64,000 bases of DNA from Sipunculus nudus (GCA_026874595.1 CM049313.1:31120008-31184007); one strand, 5' to 3'. Positions 1 to 12,599 are shown, numbered from the stretch's first letter. Notes: generated by a model from the letters alone, not told the origin. Numbers and translations: made by a program.

Positions 1-1416
1 CCAGATAAGGAGGATTATGGAACATTGAAAGCATATATTAAGATATGTTTGAGTTATCATGTCAGGTAAACAAGGGCCACTAACAAATTTCAATTTGTCA
101 TCTCTTTCAGGCTTCAGAGCTTAATCAGTCAATTCAAGGCAATGTGCCATCTGACTCCAAGCTAATACTTCATTAAATAACCAGTATGGAAACTAACATA
201 AAATTATTTTATATATATGGAAACTTATTGAGAGAGTTCTTGAATTTTATAATAGGTACTTGTAATATATGCTATTATTTTGTCTATTGAAATTTGTTTT
301 GGAATCTGGTCCGTTGTACGATGTATTTTATGATCATGATGGGTTCTGGCAGGATTTTTACCAATACTAGTGAAAATAAGCAAAACAGTGCAGTATATTG
401 TGTTCATTTGTTTGTTGTTATTAAATGAATTAAAAAAAAAATAAACTATAAAGCTTTAATTTTAAACAGATAATTCAAAATTTGCTGCAGACCCTGCAAA
501 ATCTCATGAGACTTTCCAAAATTGTGAACCAAGAGTCTTAATTAGGATTCTCAAGAAATTTGGCTATTGAAAGCCCTTGGCATTACAAACTATATTAGCA
601 GTAATCAATAATATTTAGCTTGCCAAGTATGTAGAATGTAGGTAGTTTTTAGACTTGCTAGTGTTTGTGTAGTTTACATAATCCACAGGTCAAGATGCTT
701 TGTTTACCAGCTGTGATTCTGTGAACATTACCAGTAGAGTTAAAAGAGGAGTAACTGACTTGCAAGGCTGTTGATGACACTGACATATAGCTGCTGTCCA
801 GGACCGGATATCAGTGGGCTAGTTAGAGGCTTGGCAGACAGGCCAGCACTGATCACATCAAAGTATCCACATGATGAAATGGCTCACAGGTCTTAAATTG
901 TACCCAGGAGATATATTGTGTGATATGATGAGAATGGGTCTGCATATGGTAGCCATTCATTCACTCTGTAATTATCACTGTGTGGCTGCATTTGTCATCA
1001 TCAAATATAATTACATGTGCTGGACTTGATGGGTGTGTGGGAATGGAATTCCTTTATTTGTCCCAAATGAAAAAGAACAATCCATGATGGCATATTAGCA
1101 GTAGTGAATGCAAAGGGTGCACCCTCCCCCCTCCCCTCCTGTACTGCTGTAACATCTCTCAAGTTATCTATTTCTTTTCCCATTTATTTGTGATTCATTT
1201 TCATTTTGCATATATATTTTTTATTCTTTAGCAATTAGATTATTAATGTATTCACAGTTTGTTACTTTCTTATTCATAAGTTGAGTATATTAATGAACAG
1301 CTGTGTGATTTGCTCAGTTTAGATAGCAGCCAAATATTTCTTTAATGACAGAGGGAGTCTTTTCGTTATTACACTCTACTGAGTCATAACCCCCAGGAAA
1401 CCCCTAAATTGCATTA
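1..1416. other. Intergenic/intronic AT-rich DNA, no feature recognised
   Basis: No long reading frame, RNA gene or repeat with recognisable ends was seen in this stretch. It is AT-rich, with short homopolymers and scattered stop codons in all frames. Confidence 0.6.
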
Positions 1417-1999
1417 TAGCTCAGCTTACTATAAGTCATCTGAGCCATAGTCTTGGTCCATTGTCTGTTGTCTATTTGTCCATCCATTAGACTGGCACAT
1501 TTTAAAACCATTAGACCTACGAATCTAAAATTAGGCATACTGTTAGATGTCCCCAAAATCTCCTACCAAACTGAAAACTGGATCACTGCTTCAAGAAATT
1601 GAGGAAAAACCTCAAATTTCCATTAAAAACCTATTATCAAACTTCAGGACTGCCTATTATTGAAACCACCCATCTGTTTTTCTTAATATGTACCAGAAGT
1701 ATTCTCCTGTTTATTTCCTATAAACATGCCAGAAATTAAGACTGTTAAGTTTAATTTCTTAAAAATATGGGCCCCAACATAATGAACCTTATAAAAAAAT
1801 CAGGAAAAATATTTACTCACTTAACATGAAAATTTTTAAAGCAAGAGACTTTTTTTCCAAGTATATAACTTTGTTTTATTAAGATTCATTTGAATACCCA
1901 AAATTAGATCTGAATTTTGTAAATTTTTTAAGTTAATAGCATAAAAATAAAATCAGTACTTTAAATTTTTGCCCAACTTTGACCATGGCATGTATTTTT
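1417..1999 (+). repeat. HINE/Helentron-like repeat, family A, 3'-incomplete copy
   Basis: The copy begins with the imperfect hairpin shared by families A and B (TAGCTCAG...CTGAGC). A short GTC-rich tract follows (ttgtctgttgtctatttgtcc). The body is family A: hallmark words are 'agacctacgaatc', 'ttagatgtccccaaaatctcctac' split over two stretches, and 'attaaggaaaaacctc'-like text. The monomer ends in a T-run near 1999, where a second 5' hairpin starts with no 3' terminus between them. Related family-A copies lie near 2000, 43298, 54096, 55975 and 63722. Confidence 0.7.
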
Positions 2000-2224
2000 T
2001 AGCTCTGCTGACTATAAGTCATCTGAGCTTGAGTCGTGGTCTGTTGTCCGTTGTCTGTCTGCCATCCATTAGACTGCATGTTATGAAACCGTAAGACCTA
2101 CGAATCCAAAATTTGGCAACCAGTTAAATGTCCCCAGTATCTCCTACTAAATCGAAAACTGGGTAACTGCGACTTTGTTCCTTTGAGAAATTAAGGTAAA
2201 AACTCAAATTTCCATTAAAAACCT
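2000..2224 (+). repeat. Family A repeat, second 5' head, running into a 42-bp array
   Basis: A second 5' hairpin (TAGCTCTG...CTGAGCTTGAG) is followed by a GTC-rich tract (gttgtccgttgtctgtctgcc) and one family-A monomer. At about 2225 the monomer passes directly into the 42-bp tandem array. The array is therefore probably an internal minisatellite of this element. The next plausible 3' boundary before the following element at 4430 cannot be seen. Confidence 0.65.
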
Positions 2225-2806
2225 TTAAGGGCAGACAGACTGATATCATTATTCTGTAACACCTCCTCCAGGGCAGACAGACTGATATCATTGTCCTGTA
2301 ACACCGCCTCCAAGAGAGACAGACTGATATCATTGTCCTGTAACACTGCCTCCAGGTCAGACAGACTGATATCATTGTCATGTAACAAGGCCTCCAGGGC
2401 TGACAGACCATGCAATATCATTGTCCTGAAACACTGCCTCCAGGACAGACAGACCAATATCATTGTCCTGTAACACCTCCTCCAGGACAGACAGACTGAT
2501 ATCATTGTCCTGTAACAACTCCTCCAGGAGAGACAGACTGATATCATTGTCCTGTAACAAGTCCTCCAGGAGAGACAGCCTGATATCATTGTCCTGTCAC
2601 AACACCTCTAGGACAGATAAGACTGATATCATTGTCTTGTAACAACCCCTCCAGGAGAGACAGACTGATATCATTGTCTTGTAACAATCCCTCCAGGAGA
2701 GACAGACTGATATCACTGTCCTCGACAACCCCTCAGGGGCAGACAGACTGATATCATTGTCCTGTAACACCGCCTTCAGGTCAGACAGATTGATATCATT
2801 GTCCTG
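2225..2806 (+). repeat. 42-bp minisatellite array, left part
   Basis: About 14 tandem copies of a 42-bp unit with the core 'gactgatatcattgtcctgt' followed by 'aacacctcctccagg' variants. Because 42 is a multiple of three and the unit has few stops, several frames on both strands stay open. This yields 14-residue peptide repeats such as LQDNDISLSVLEAV on the minus strand. I read these as by-products of the unit length, not as a gene. The array resumes at 3565 after a solo LTR insertion. Confidence 0.9.
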
Positions 2807-3564
2807 TGTTACAGGTGTTCTTTTTATTATATGACACGGGTGTAACTACTATTGTGGCACTCGTGTCTGGCATTACATTCTATGTTTAGTCCGTACTGGT
2901 TGAACTCTCGTTGTCATGTTAGCCTTGGGTTTTCACACCTGGCCGAGGTCATATGATGGCCTGGTATGTAGAGATACACAGCGCTGTTTTTTCTGGAGAA
3001 TTCCTGAAACACGTGTTTACTGTGTTGTGCAAGATCTTATAGACTGTTTGAGAAGTGGAAAATTCTCAGCATGAGGTGTGAAGGTATATAAAGAGGCTGT
3101 GTTTTAGAACGAAGGGGCAGAGAGCAGCAGAGCAGATTCCGGCGGATGCCGAAGCGTGTGTCAGTTTCTAGGACCTTATCTGACGAATGCGGCAATTAAG
3201 ATTTTCGAAGACTTTCTCCTGGATTTTATGCATTTACTTTCTGGATTGTTACAAGAGATTTACACTAGACTGTCATTCTCCGAGAGTATATATTTGAAGA
3301 AGTTATCGTTGTGACGGTGTTGGTATCCAGGTACTGTGCACATTATTTTCTGTGTGGTTGTGTTGACTTGTTGCTATACCGCTGTTTTACTGTATAATTG
3401 TATTGATTTGGTGTATTGTGTTGATAGGGTTGTTTTAAGAATAAATTATAGTTATTTGTTCACAAAAAAAACACTGACTTCTTTATTCATTCCCTAGACA
3501 TTTCACACTGCCTAGTGTTGTGGGATCTGATTTTTTTTTATCTCCGTTACAAAATTTATGTTCA
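2807..3564 (+). mobile_element. Solo LTR (758 bp) inside the 42-bp array
   Basis: The insert begins TGTTACAGG, ends ATGTTCA (TG...CA), and is flanked by the 5-bp direct repeat TCCTG (2802-2806 and 3565-3569). Removing it and one TCCTG restores an uninterrupted 42-bp unit. Inside are a TATATAAA promoter-like box near 3087 and an AATAAA signal near 3441, in the order expected of an LTR in plus orientation. No internal coding region or second LTR is present. It is therefore most simply a solo LTR left by LTR-LTR recombination. The superfamily (gypsy or BEL-like) is not resolved. Confidence 0.75.
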
Positions 3565-3999
3565 TCCTGTAACACTGCCTCCAGGACAGACAGACTGATA
3601 TCATTGTCCTGTAACAACTCCTCAAGGACAGACAGACTAATATAATTGTCCTGTAAGAACCCTCCAGGAGAGACAGACTGATATCATTGTCCTGTAAAAC
3701 CACCTCCAAGAGAGACAGACTGATATCATTGTCCTGTAACACCGCCTCCAGGACAGACAGACCCATATCATTGTCCTGTAACAACTCCTCCAGGACAGAC
3801 AGACTGATATCATTGTCCTGTAACAACTCCTCCAGGACAGACAGACTGATATCATTATCCTGTAACAACCCCTCGAGGAGAGACAGACTGATATCATTAT
3901 CCTGTAACAACCCCTCGAGGAGAGACAGACTGATATCATTATCCTGTAACACAGCCTCCAGGACAGACAGACTGATATCATTGTCCTGTAACAACTGTG
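3565..3999 (+). repeat. 42-bp minisatellite array, right part
   Basis: About ten further copies of the 42-bp unit, continuing in exact register from the left part. Variants alternate 'cctccagg' and 'cctcgagg', with the same variant in neighbouring units (for example around 3870-3925), which suggests recent local duplication. A minus-strand frame is open across 3512-3994 and repeats a 14-residue LQDNDISLS-type motif. It has no non-repeat domain and its start is LTR sequence, so it is not annotated as a gene. Confidence 0.9.
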
Positions 4000-4429
4000 A
4001 GTGATAATTGGATGCTCACAAGCCCTGGTCAATTTCTCAGCAAATTTCCCTTGACAACTTTTTAAATGTGCTTTCTTAGAGTGTCCAATTTTGGACTTTT
4101 TGCCAGATGTTGTGAGGAAGGTAGGTATAAAGATGAGATATCTGACACCGTAAATCCTGTATAAATCACCGGGGCCTTATAAACAAACTAAAATATAAAA
4201 ATATAAAATCTTGACTTTTTTTCTGAACTGGGGATGTGGCCTTAAATAGATTGTTTATCTGGAATGAACTGTGAGAAGACCACTCGCCAGACCTGACACT
4301 CCTTTGGGCAATAATAGGAGATCAAGCAGCCCCTTTCAAATGTATTTTTTGGTGACAATTACCAAGATTTTTATAACAAGTTGTATATCGCATGAAAGAT
4401 ATACTTGTTAGGTTCTACATTTTAATATT
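4000..4429. other. Unassigned spacer
   Basis: No gene is visible. Near 4148 'gtaaatcctgt' followed by a 'ggccttataaa' segment faintly resembles the reverse complement of a segment near 6260-6310, possibly two degraded MITE ends. This is too weak to annotate as an element. Confidence 0.4.
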
Positions 4430-5683
4430 TAGCTCAGCTGACTGTTAGTCATCTGAGCTATAGCAATCACCCTTTGTCTGTCGTCCGTCCGTCTAGCTGT
4501 CCATCTGTCCATTAGCCAGGCAAAAATTGTAACTGCTGGACCTAGAATCTTTTCACTTGAAGGAGATCCATGAAAGATTTCCTTGGAAACCTGAAATTAG
4601 GTCTCTGTTACCCATATTTGTCGAGCTATAAAGCTCCAAAGTACCCCCAATAATAATGAAAAATTTGATACAAAAGCTAATGAATTGATCACCATGATTC
4701 TTTGCATGGATATTGATCATGGAGTTTTCCATCAGTTCCTGCAGACTGGTGGCACCACCTGTATTTTTTCGATTTTTACACATTTTTTTCTATTTTTTTT
4801 TAGACCTCTAAAGATGTGGTGGTCTGTTAACAGGGCACAAATCGTAACCACTGGCCCCAGAATCTTCTAACTTGACATGCAGGGAGGTCCATGATAAGTC
4901 TCCTAGTTAACCTGAAATTATGTCTCTGTTACCCATATCCTCAAAGCTATGGGACTCAGAATACCACCATGATAATGGAAAATTTGATACAAAAGCTCAA
5001 GCATCTGAACAACTAACACTTTGATCACCATGATTCTTTGCATGCATATTAATCATGGAGTGTTTCATCAGTTCCTATTGACCAGTGGTGCCACCTGGAC
5101 TTTTTTATTATGAACACTTTCTATTTCTGGGACCTTTAAAGATACAGTTGCCCATTAAAAGGGCACAAATGGTAACATTTGGTCCTAGAATCTTCTAACT
5201 TGACATCCTGGGTGGTCCATGTAAAAAACACTTGGAAACCTGAAATTAGGGTTCTGTTACCCATATTCTCTGAGCTGTGGTGCTTATAAGCACCCCCCCC
5301 CCCCAGAATAATTACAAATGTGATACAAAAGCAGGGCATCAGTCCTAACAATTGGACCTAGAATCTTCTAACTTGACATCATGAGAGTACCTCCAAAGTT
5401 CTCCTCAGAAACCTGAAATTAGGTCACTGTGACCTTTATTCTGCAAGTTACTTGGCATGTTTGAGCATCCCCGAAATAATGCAAAAGACACACAAATTGC
5501 CAGTTTCCTCAGGAATGGCTGCATGGATTTTCATCAAATTTGGTGTGATTATTGGTCTTGATGAACTTAAGCTAATATGCGTGAACGATGATGCCACCTA
5601 CATTTTCTTAATTAGTTGCCTGTGCAAGGTTATATTGTCAATATGTCAGTCAGCTGAGCATCATGACCCATGGGTCACTTGTT
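4430..5683 (+). mobile_element. HINE/Helentron-like element, family B, complete copy (1254 bp)
   Basis: This copy has both ends. The 5' hairpin at 4430 (TAGCTCAG...CTGAGCTATAG) is followed by a GTC/GTCC tract (about 4464-4500). Family-B monomers follow, marked by 'gggcacaaatcgtaac', 'cctgaaattaggtctctg', 'attgatcatgg' and a 'ggtgccacct' degenerate palindrome. The 3' end is a perfect 14-bp palindrome TGACCCATGGGTCA (5664-5677) followed by CTTGTT. No coding capacity is seen. The layout matches HINE/mini-me/pearl elements, which are non-autonomous relatives of Helentrons. A twelve-base poly-C run (5293-5304) expands a C-run that is normal in the monomer. Confidence 0.8.
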
Positions 5684-7594
5684 ATATTTATACCAAGAGC
5701 TCTGATCAAGTTTGTGCAGGTTGAAAATCTGACAGTTTCAGCAGTCTTAACCATCATGTCGCCCCTTGGACGCTACTGTGTGACAATGCCTAATAGTGGG
5801 TAGTTTTCAAGCTTTTTGCTTCAATAAATGTATATATAAACCTCAATCCATTGTTCATACAATGGACAATTGCACGTACATGCAAAGAAGCATTTTGACA
5901 CATAGAAGAAGTGTTTTGCATAACTACCATACAAACAAAACGATCGTTCGGGAATCTTTCCTTTCCTGATAAATGCCTGCTCGTCCATGTGCAAAAGTCG
6001 TTTGCAACATACAGATATTTTGTCCCTATCTCGAGCGTTAAATATAATTAAAATATGTAATCTGTCAACATATTTAACCTTTGTAATTAATACTTTTTAT
6101 TCTAGTCTTCATTAAAGCAGCCATGTCAAGATTTATTTTGCTACTTGCAGCTGATTATCACTACCCTTAGCCCAGAGACAGAGTCGGGTTGTGGCCTTTA
6201 AGGGGGGTTTCTGGTATTTGGACCTTAGTGGGAGCTACTTTAAAGGACCTTGCAATCTCAGGGTGCGGCTATAAATAGATGTGCGGCCATAAAAACAGGA
6301 TTTACAGTAGTCCAAAAACAAGCTTTACTGATTTGCTGTTCATTCGCATGCGGTTACTGTGTCCTTGACCTTCGGTATATGTGTAAAAATGTGTTATAGT
6401 GGAGACAGATGTCGCCACATGCTAGACTTCTATACTACAGTGGCCATCTTGTAAAAATGGTGGCCATTTTGGATTTTTTTAATGGCTAACATTTTTTCTT
6501 GTCAAGAGGTATTAAAAGTACAAGCATGCAAAATCTGATGCTTGTAACACTCACAAAAGGATTCTAGCCATATTTGCACTTTATGCTGGACCAGCCCATA
6601 TAGTAAGAATCTGGCTATGTGGTTGCTATGTAGAAACTTTTAGTTCTGTATTCTGCCATATGACAGTAAATAAAATTTAACCTAAAGACTCACAAAGATT
6701 TGTATTCAGTGGTTCCTTAGTAGGAAAAATAAAACTGCTTAAATTCTAGAATGCTGATCCTAAATCATGCAATGTATAGAGCACCAAAAAGACTAGAATC
6801 AGGCAGAATAAATGTAATAAACACAAGCCAGGGATGTAATTCAGAGCCTGGTTTTTGTATCAGTTAATGATTAAATGGCTGTCTGGCCAGTATACAGTGA
6901 ACAGTGAGTCTGTAATTCAGACAATGTACTGAGTCCATGTGGAGAGAATACCCACCTCACCCAATCTCCTCTTGTCTTTAGTAAAGTCTCCTCAACTATT
7001 GAGTGAAATCTTTCTACCCAAAAATAAAGTGGAACTCAACAATTAAAACTACCATAAAGACTGAGCCAAGTGGTTGTAAATTTGGGGTGGTGGTATTTGT
7101 GAAATTCTTAACATTATAAATTCACCATCCATAGTTTTGAAATTGCAGAATGGCCATAATAATTATCAGTATACCTGGTATTTAGTTATTAATACATTAC
7201 ATTGTCTATGATATACTGCATTCCAGCAGTTAGTAATAACTACCAGTTGTATGTAAAAAATAAAATAGTTCTAGATATGCAAAGGAACAAGAAAACTACC
7301 AGTTAAGTAAAGCAGAAAATATGGTTTGTCGTATTACATGCATTTCAGTGAAAAGCAGCTACTTTAATACTGTAAGTAGACATCACAGGCCAGCTTTAAA
7401 TGCCTTTGTTGATTGAGCTAAAGCCTGAGGTGAGTAAGGCATAAATAGATTTAGAATTATTATAACCAGACCATAATTTAGATACATGAGAATCAAACAG
7501 TATGGTATTGGTAAATACAGAGTTAGCTCATGTGCAATCATCACACAACAATCATTTTTTAGCAATTGACACCAAAAGGTTGTTGTAACTGTAA
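5684..7594. other. Unassigned non-coding DNA
   Basis: No gene or element with clear ends was recognised. A segment near 6180-6310 ends 'aacaggatttacagtag' and may be a degraded MITE terminus. The rest is AT-rich with no extended frame. Confidence 0.5.
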
Positions 7595-7832
7595 AAGACA
7601 GGTACATGTATGGGTCCTGGACAGTCGAGGAGTAATACACTCAGCTCTCTCCCCTTGGGACCTGGGTTCGATCCCTGGTGTGGCCATGGGAGTGGGTTGT
7701 AGTTGCCCATCCAAGGCCGGTGGTTTTTTCCGGGTTCTCAGGTTTCCTCCACTCCTACAGACTAACGAATGCCATCATCTGAGAGTGCCTTGATTAGTTT
7801 ATTAACTGTTTGTACAATCCATGTAAAATAAA
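7595..7832 (+). mobile_element. tRNA-derived SINE
   Basis: A pol III B-box-like word (GGTTCGATCCC, near 7666) sits in a tRNA-like head beginning around 7600. The body contains 'ccgggttctcaggtttcctcc', a motif seen in widespread metazoan tRNA-SINE bodies. The tail is A/T-rich (tgtaaaataaataag). The tRNA half does not fold cleanly and an anticodon cannot be assigned, so this is a SINE rather than a tRNA gene. Plus orientation follows from the order of B box, body and tail. Confidence 0.7.
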
Positions 7833-7918
7833 TAAGTTTATATATTTATGTTTACTGCCCAGGATAGTCAGCCATGCAGATTGACTAATTAATTAGGTAG
7901 CTCAGTGTGTTCCTTTTT

Positions 7919-10900
7919 TAGCTCAGCTGACTGAAAGTCATCTGAGCTATAGGGATCACCTTTTGTCCGTCGTCCATCCGGCCGTCCGGCCGTCTGTCAG
8001 TTAACAGGGCACAAATCGTAACCGCTTGAACTGGAATCTTCTTACTTGACATCCTGGGAGGTCCATGAAAAATCTCCTTGGAAACCAGAAATTAGGTCTC
8101 TGTTACCCATATCCTTTGAGCTATGGGGCCCCAAAGTACCCCCAGAAAAGTCCAAAATTTCATACAAATCTTCAATATCTCATTAACTACTTGACTGATG
8201 GTCATGATTTTTGGCATACATATTGATCATGAGAGGTTCCATCAGTTCCTGAAGACTGGTGGCGCCACCTGTATTTTTCGATTTTTTACGAATTTTTTTC
8301 TCTATTTTTGAGACCTTTAAAAATGTGAACATCTGTTAACAAGGCACAAATCGTAATGACTGGACCTAGAATCTTCATTCTCGACACACTGAGAGACCTA
8401 TGAAAAGTCTCCATGGAAACCAGAAATTAGGTCTCTGTTACCCATATCCTTCCAGCTATTGGGCCCCAAACTACCCCCCAGAAAAGTAAAAAATTTCATA
8501 CAAAAACTTCAATATCTCATTAAATACTTGACTGATGGTCATGATTTTTGGCATACATATTGATCATGAGATGTTCCATCACTTCCTGCAGACTGGTGGC
8601 GCCACCTATATCGTTCAATTTTTTACGAATTTTTTTCTCTAATTTTGAGACCTTTCAAAATGTAAACATCTGTTAACAAGGCACAAATCGTAAAGACTGG
8701 ACCTTGAATCTTCATTCTTGACACACTGAGAGACCTATGAAAAGTCTCCATGGAAATATGAAATTAGGTCTCTGTTACCCATATCCTTTAAGCTGTGGCA
8801 CTCCAAAGTACAGCTCAGATTAATGGAAAATTTGATATAAAAGCTGAAGTATCTGAACAACGAATGCAGGGATGACCATAATTGTTTGCATGGATTTTGA
8901 TCATGGAGTGTGTCATCAGTTTCTGCAGCCTGGGTGCGCCACCTCTATTTTTTTTTTTTTTATTATTTTTTACGAATTGTTTTCTCTTTTTTTTTGAGAC
9001 CTTTAAAAATGTGAACATCTGTTAGCATGGCACAAATCGTGACGACTGGACCTAGAATCTTCATTCTCAATACACTGAGAGATCTATGAAAAGTCTCCAT
9101 GGAAACCAGAAATTAGGTCTCTGTTACCCATATCCTTCGAGCTATGGGGCCTCAAAGTACCCCCCCAGAGTAGTCAAAAATTTCATACAAAAACTTCAAT
9201 ATCTCAATAACTACATCACTGATGGTCATGATTTTTGGCATATATATTGATTATGAGATGTTCCATCAGTTCCTGCAGACTGGTGGCGCCACCTATATTG
9301 TTTGATTTTTTTACGATTTCTTCCTCTATTTTTGAGACCTTTAAGGATGCTGTCATCTGTTAGCATGGCACAAATCGTAACGACTGGACCTAGAATCTTC
9401 ATTCTCAATTCACTGAGAGACCTATGAAAAGTCTCCATGAAAACCAGAAATTAGGTCTCTGTTACCCATATCCTTCAAGCTATGGGGCCCCAAAGTACCC
9501 CCCAGAGTAGTCAAAAATTTCATACAAAAACTTCAATATCTCAATAACTACATCACTGATGGTCATGATTTGTGGCATAACTATTGATCAAGAGGTGTTC
9601 CATCAGTTCCTGCAGACTGCTGGCGCCACCTATATTGTTTGATTTATTTACGATTTCTTCCTCTATTTTTGAGACCTTTAAGGATGCATGGCACAAATCA
9701 TAACAACTGGACCTAGAATCTTCATTCTTGACACACAGGGAGACTCATGAAAATTCTCCATGGAAACCTGAAATTAGGTCTCTGTTACCCATATTCTTTA
9801 GGCTGTATGGCTCCAAAATACCCCCCAGAATAATGGAAAATTTGATACAAAAAGTGCAGTATCTCAATAACTACAACACTGATGGTCATGATTTTTGGCA
9901 TACATATTGATCATGAGCTGTTCCATCAGTTTCTGCAGAGAGGGTGCGCCACCTCTATTTTTTTCAAATTTTTACGAATTTTTTTCTCTTTTTTCGAGAC
10001 CTTTGAAGATGTGGCTATCTATCAAGAGGGTACAAATTGCAACAACTGGACCTAGAAACTTCATTCTTGTCATGCAAGGAGGCCCATGAAGAGTGCCTGT
10101 GGAAACTTGAAATTAGGTCTCTGTTACCCATATCCTTCAAGCTATAGGACTCTGAAGTATCCCTTAGAATAATGGACAATTTGATACAAAAGCTGAAGTA
10201 TCTGAACAACTAATACGGAGACCATCATGATTCTTTGCATGGATATTGATCATGGAATGTGTCATCAGTTTCTGCAGTATGGTGGCGCCACCTGTATTTT
10301 TTTTTATTTTTACGAATTTTTTTCTCTTTTTTTTGAGACCTCATAAGATGCGGTCATCTGTTAACATGGCACAAATCGTAACAACTGGACCTAGAATCTT
10401 CTCTCTTGTCATGCTGAGAGGCCCATGAAAAGTCTCCTTAAAAACTTGAAATTAGGTCTCTGTTACTCATAACCTCTGAGCTATGGGGCTCCGAAGTACC
10501 CCCCAGAATAATGGAAAATTTGATACAAAAGCTCAAGTATCTGGACAATTATTATATTGATCACCATGATTCTTTGCATGGATATTGATCATGAAATGTT
10601 TCATCAGTTTCTGCATTCTGGTGGCGCCACCTGTATTTTTTTCAATTTTTAGCTCAGCTGACTGAAAGTCATCTGAGCTTTAGGGATCACCTTTTGTCCG
10701 TCGTCCGTCCGGCCATCCAGGCGTCTGTCTGTTAACAGGGCACAAATCGTAACCGCTAGGCCGGGAATCTTCTTACTTGAAATCCTGGGAGGTCTATGGA
10801 AATTCTCCTTGTAAACCTGAAATTAGGTCACTGTGACCTATATTCTTTGAGCTATGGGGTTCTGAAGTACCCCCCAGAATAATGCAAAATTTAATACAAA

Positions 10901-11846
10901 AGCTCAAGTATCTGAACAACTAATGCATTAATCACCATGATTTTTTGCATGGATATTGATCATGGAGTGTTTCATCAATTTCTGGAGATTGGTGGCGCCA
11001 CTTATATTTTTTTTATTTTTTACGATTTTTTTTCTCTACTTTTGTGATCTTTAAACATTTGGTCATCTGTAAACAGGGCACAAATCATAATGACTGGACC
11101 TAGAATCTTCTGTCCTCACCTCCAGGGAAGCTTATAAAAGGTCTACATGGAAACCCGAAATAAGGTCCCTGTTACCCATATTCTGTGAGCTATGGGGCTC
11201 TGAAGTACCCCCCAGAATAAAGATTTGGTCATATATTAACAGGGCACAAATCATAATGACTGGACCTAGAATCTTCTGTCCTCACCTCCAGGGAAGCCCA
11301 TAAAAGGTCTACATGGAAACCCGAAATAAGGTCCCTGTTACCCATATCCTTCATGCTCTGGGGCTCCGAAGTACTCCCCAGAATAAAGATTTGGTCATCT
11401 GTTAACAGAGCACAAATTATAATGACTTGACCTAGAATCTCCTTTCTTGATATGCTGGGAGGCCCCTGAAAAGTCTCCTTGTGCACCTGAAATTACATCT
11501 CTGTTACCCATATCCTCCATCCTATGCGGCTTTGAAATACCCCCCAGAATAAACATTTGGATTTGTTAACAGGGCACAAATCATAATAACTGGACCTAGA
11601 ATTTTATTTTTTGACATGCTGGGAGACCCCTGAAAAGTCATCTTGTAAACCTTGAAAATAGGTGTCTGTTACCCATATCCTTCATGCTACAGAGCTCCAT
11701 AGTACCCCAATGAATATTGGATGATTTTATACAAAAGGTCAAGTTTGGAAAAAGTATTTCATTCAAATTTGACATTCAGATGATAAAATTACTTTTGTCA
11801 ATGTCTTCCTGGTCAGCTGAGCGTCATGACCCCTGGGTCACTTGTT
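7919..11846 (+). mobile_element. Composite HINE/Helentron-like element, family B (3.9 kb, two 5' heads)
   Basis: The 5' hairpin at 7919 has a GTCC/GGCC-rich tract after it. About eight monomers follow at a spacing of roughly 323-349 bp, measured from 'cacaaatcgtaac' words at 8010, 8345, 8682, 9031, 9369, 9692, 10031 and 10370. Most carry a GGTGGCGCCACC palindrome. A second complete 5' head begins at 10650 inside a monomer T-run and keeps the monomer register. After one more full monomer, three half-length units of 164-166 bp occur (words at 11245, 11411, 11575). The 3' end is GAGCGTCATGACCCCTGGGTCA plus CTTGTT, given here as two parts: GAGCGTCATGACC then CCTGGGTCACTTGTT. No encoded protein is visible. 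Confidence 0.85.
10650..10741 (+). repeat. Internal second 5' head within the composite family-B element
   Basis: A full terminal hairpin (TAGCTCAG...CTGAGCT) plus a GTCC-rich tract sits directly after a 'ggcgccacctgtattttttt' monomer segment, and no 3' terminus precedes it. The next 'gttaacagggcacaaatcg' follows 371 bp after the previous one, close to the normal monomer period. The head is therefore spliced in register into the array. Confidence 0.8.
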
Positions 11847-12599
11847 TATATATCATTCCCCTGGCAGTGACACTCAGAAAGGCCACTGGCTGGGACAATT
11901 ATATGGTACTGAAGTACTTTGTTCTGGCATTTAGGGGACTACATTAGCCCTGGGACCAGAAAATGTGCCTGTAATTCAGAATTCAGAAGTTGTTATAACT
12001 TTGGGATGGTCCTAAGTTTGGTTTCAACTGTAAACTTAGTAATAAATCATTCAAATTAGATATAATAGTAACAATTTAGTGGCTTGATAATCTTGAAGCA
12101 TGGAAGATTTCTTGGAATACAACTGAATAACGACTGTTTCTCAAAATTATATTCATTGTCCCATTGAGAAAGATATAAGTAAAAAGATATGGGCCTAGTG
12201 GAGGGTTTCTTTTGGATGCTCATGCAGTTCTGTTGGCCAAAGTGTCTCAATACACAAGCAGAAGTCACGCTGTAGGACTGAAAGGATCAAAGCTCTTGTA
12301 GCAGTCACTGACCATTGCTCAAACCAGTCAGTTTTTTAAACACTTGCTGACAACTAACTATTACATTTCATTATAATGAAATAATTATATAATTATATGA
12401 TATCTAATCTTCATAATGATAAGATAAATACATACAATTCAAAATAAATGATTCACTTTTACAATATCTTTAAAAAATTGACTCAGGTCCCCTCCCCTCA
12501 GGATGCTCATATCGCATGTGACTCTCCAAAACTGTGGCCTAAGCATCCATTTTGTCTTCTCATTAAAAAGACCTGCATGAAGTATTATAGTTTCAATTG
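11847..12599. other. Unassigned non-coding DNA
   Basis: No gene, RNA or repeat with defined ends is visible. The sequence is AT-rich, with only short open frames. Confidence 0.5.

Noticed and set aside
2215-4032. Several overlapping open frames on both strands with 14-residue repeats
   Set aside because: They arise because the repeat unit is 42 bp (a multiple of three) with few stops. All frames look similar, no non-repeat domain is attached, and one frame runs into LTR sequence.
4140-6310. Possible inverted MITE pair sharing 'gtaaatcctgt' ends
   Set aside because: Only about 12-25 bases look related, and no target duplication or second terminus could be placed.
7595-7680. Possible tRNA gene
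   Set aside because: A B box is present but no complete cloverleaf can be drawn, and it continues into a SINE body and tail.
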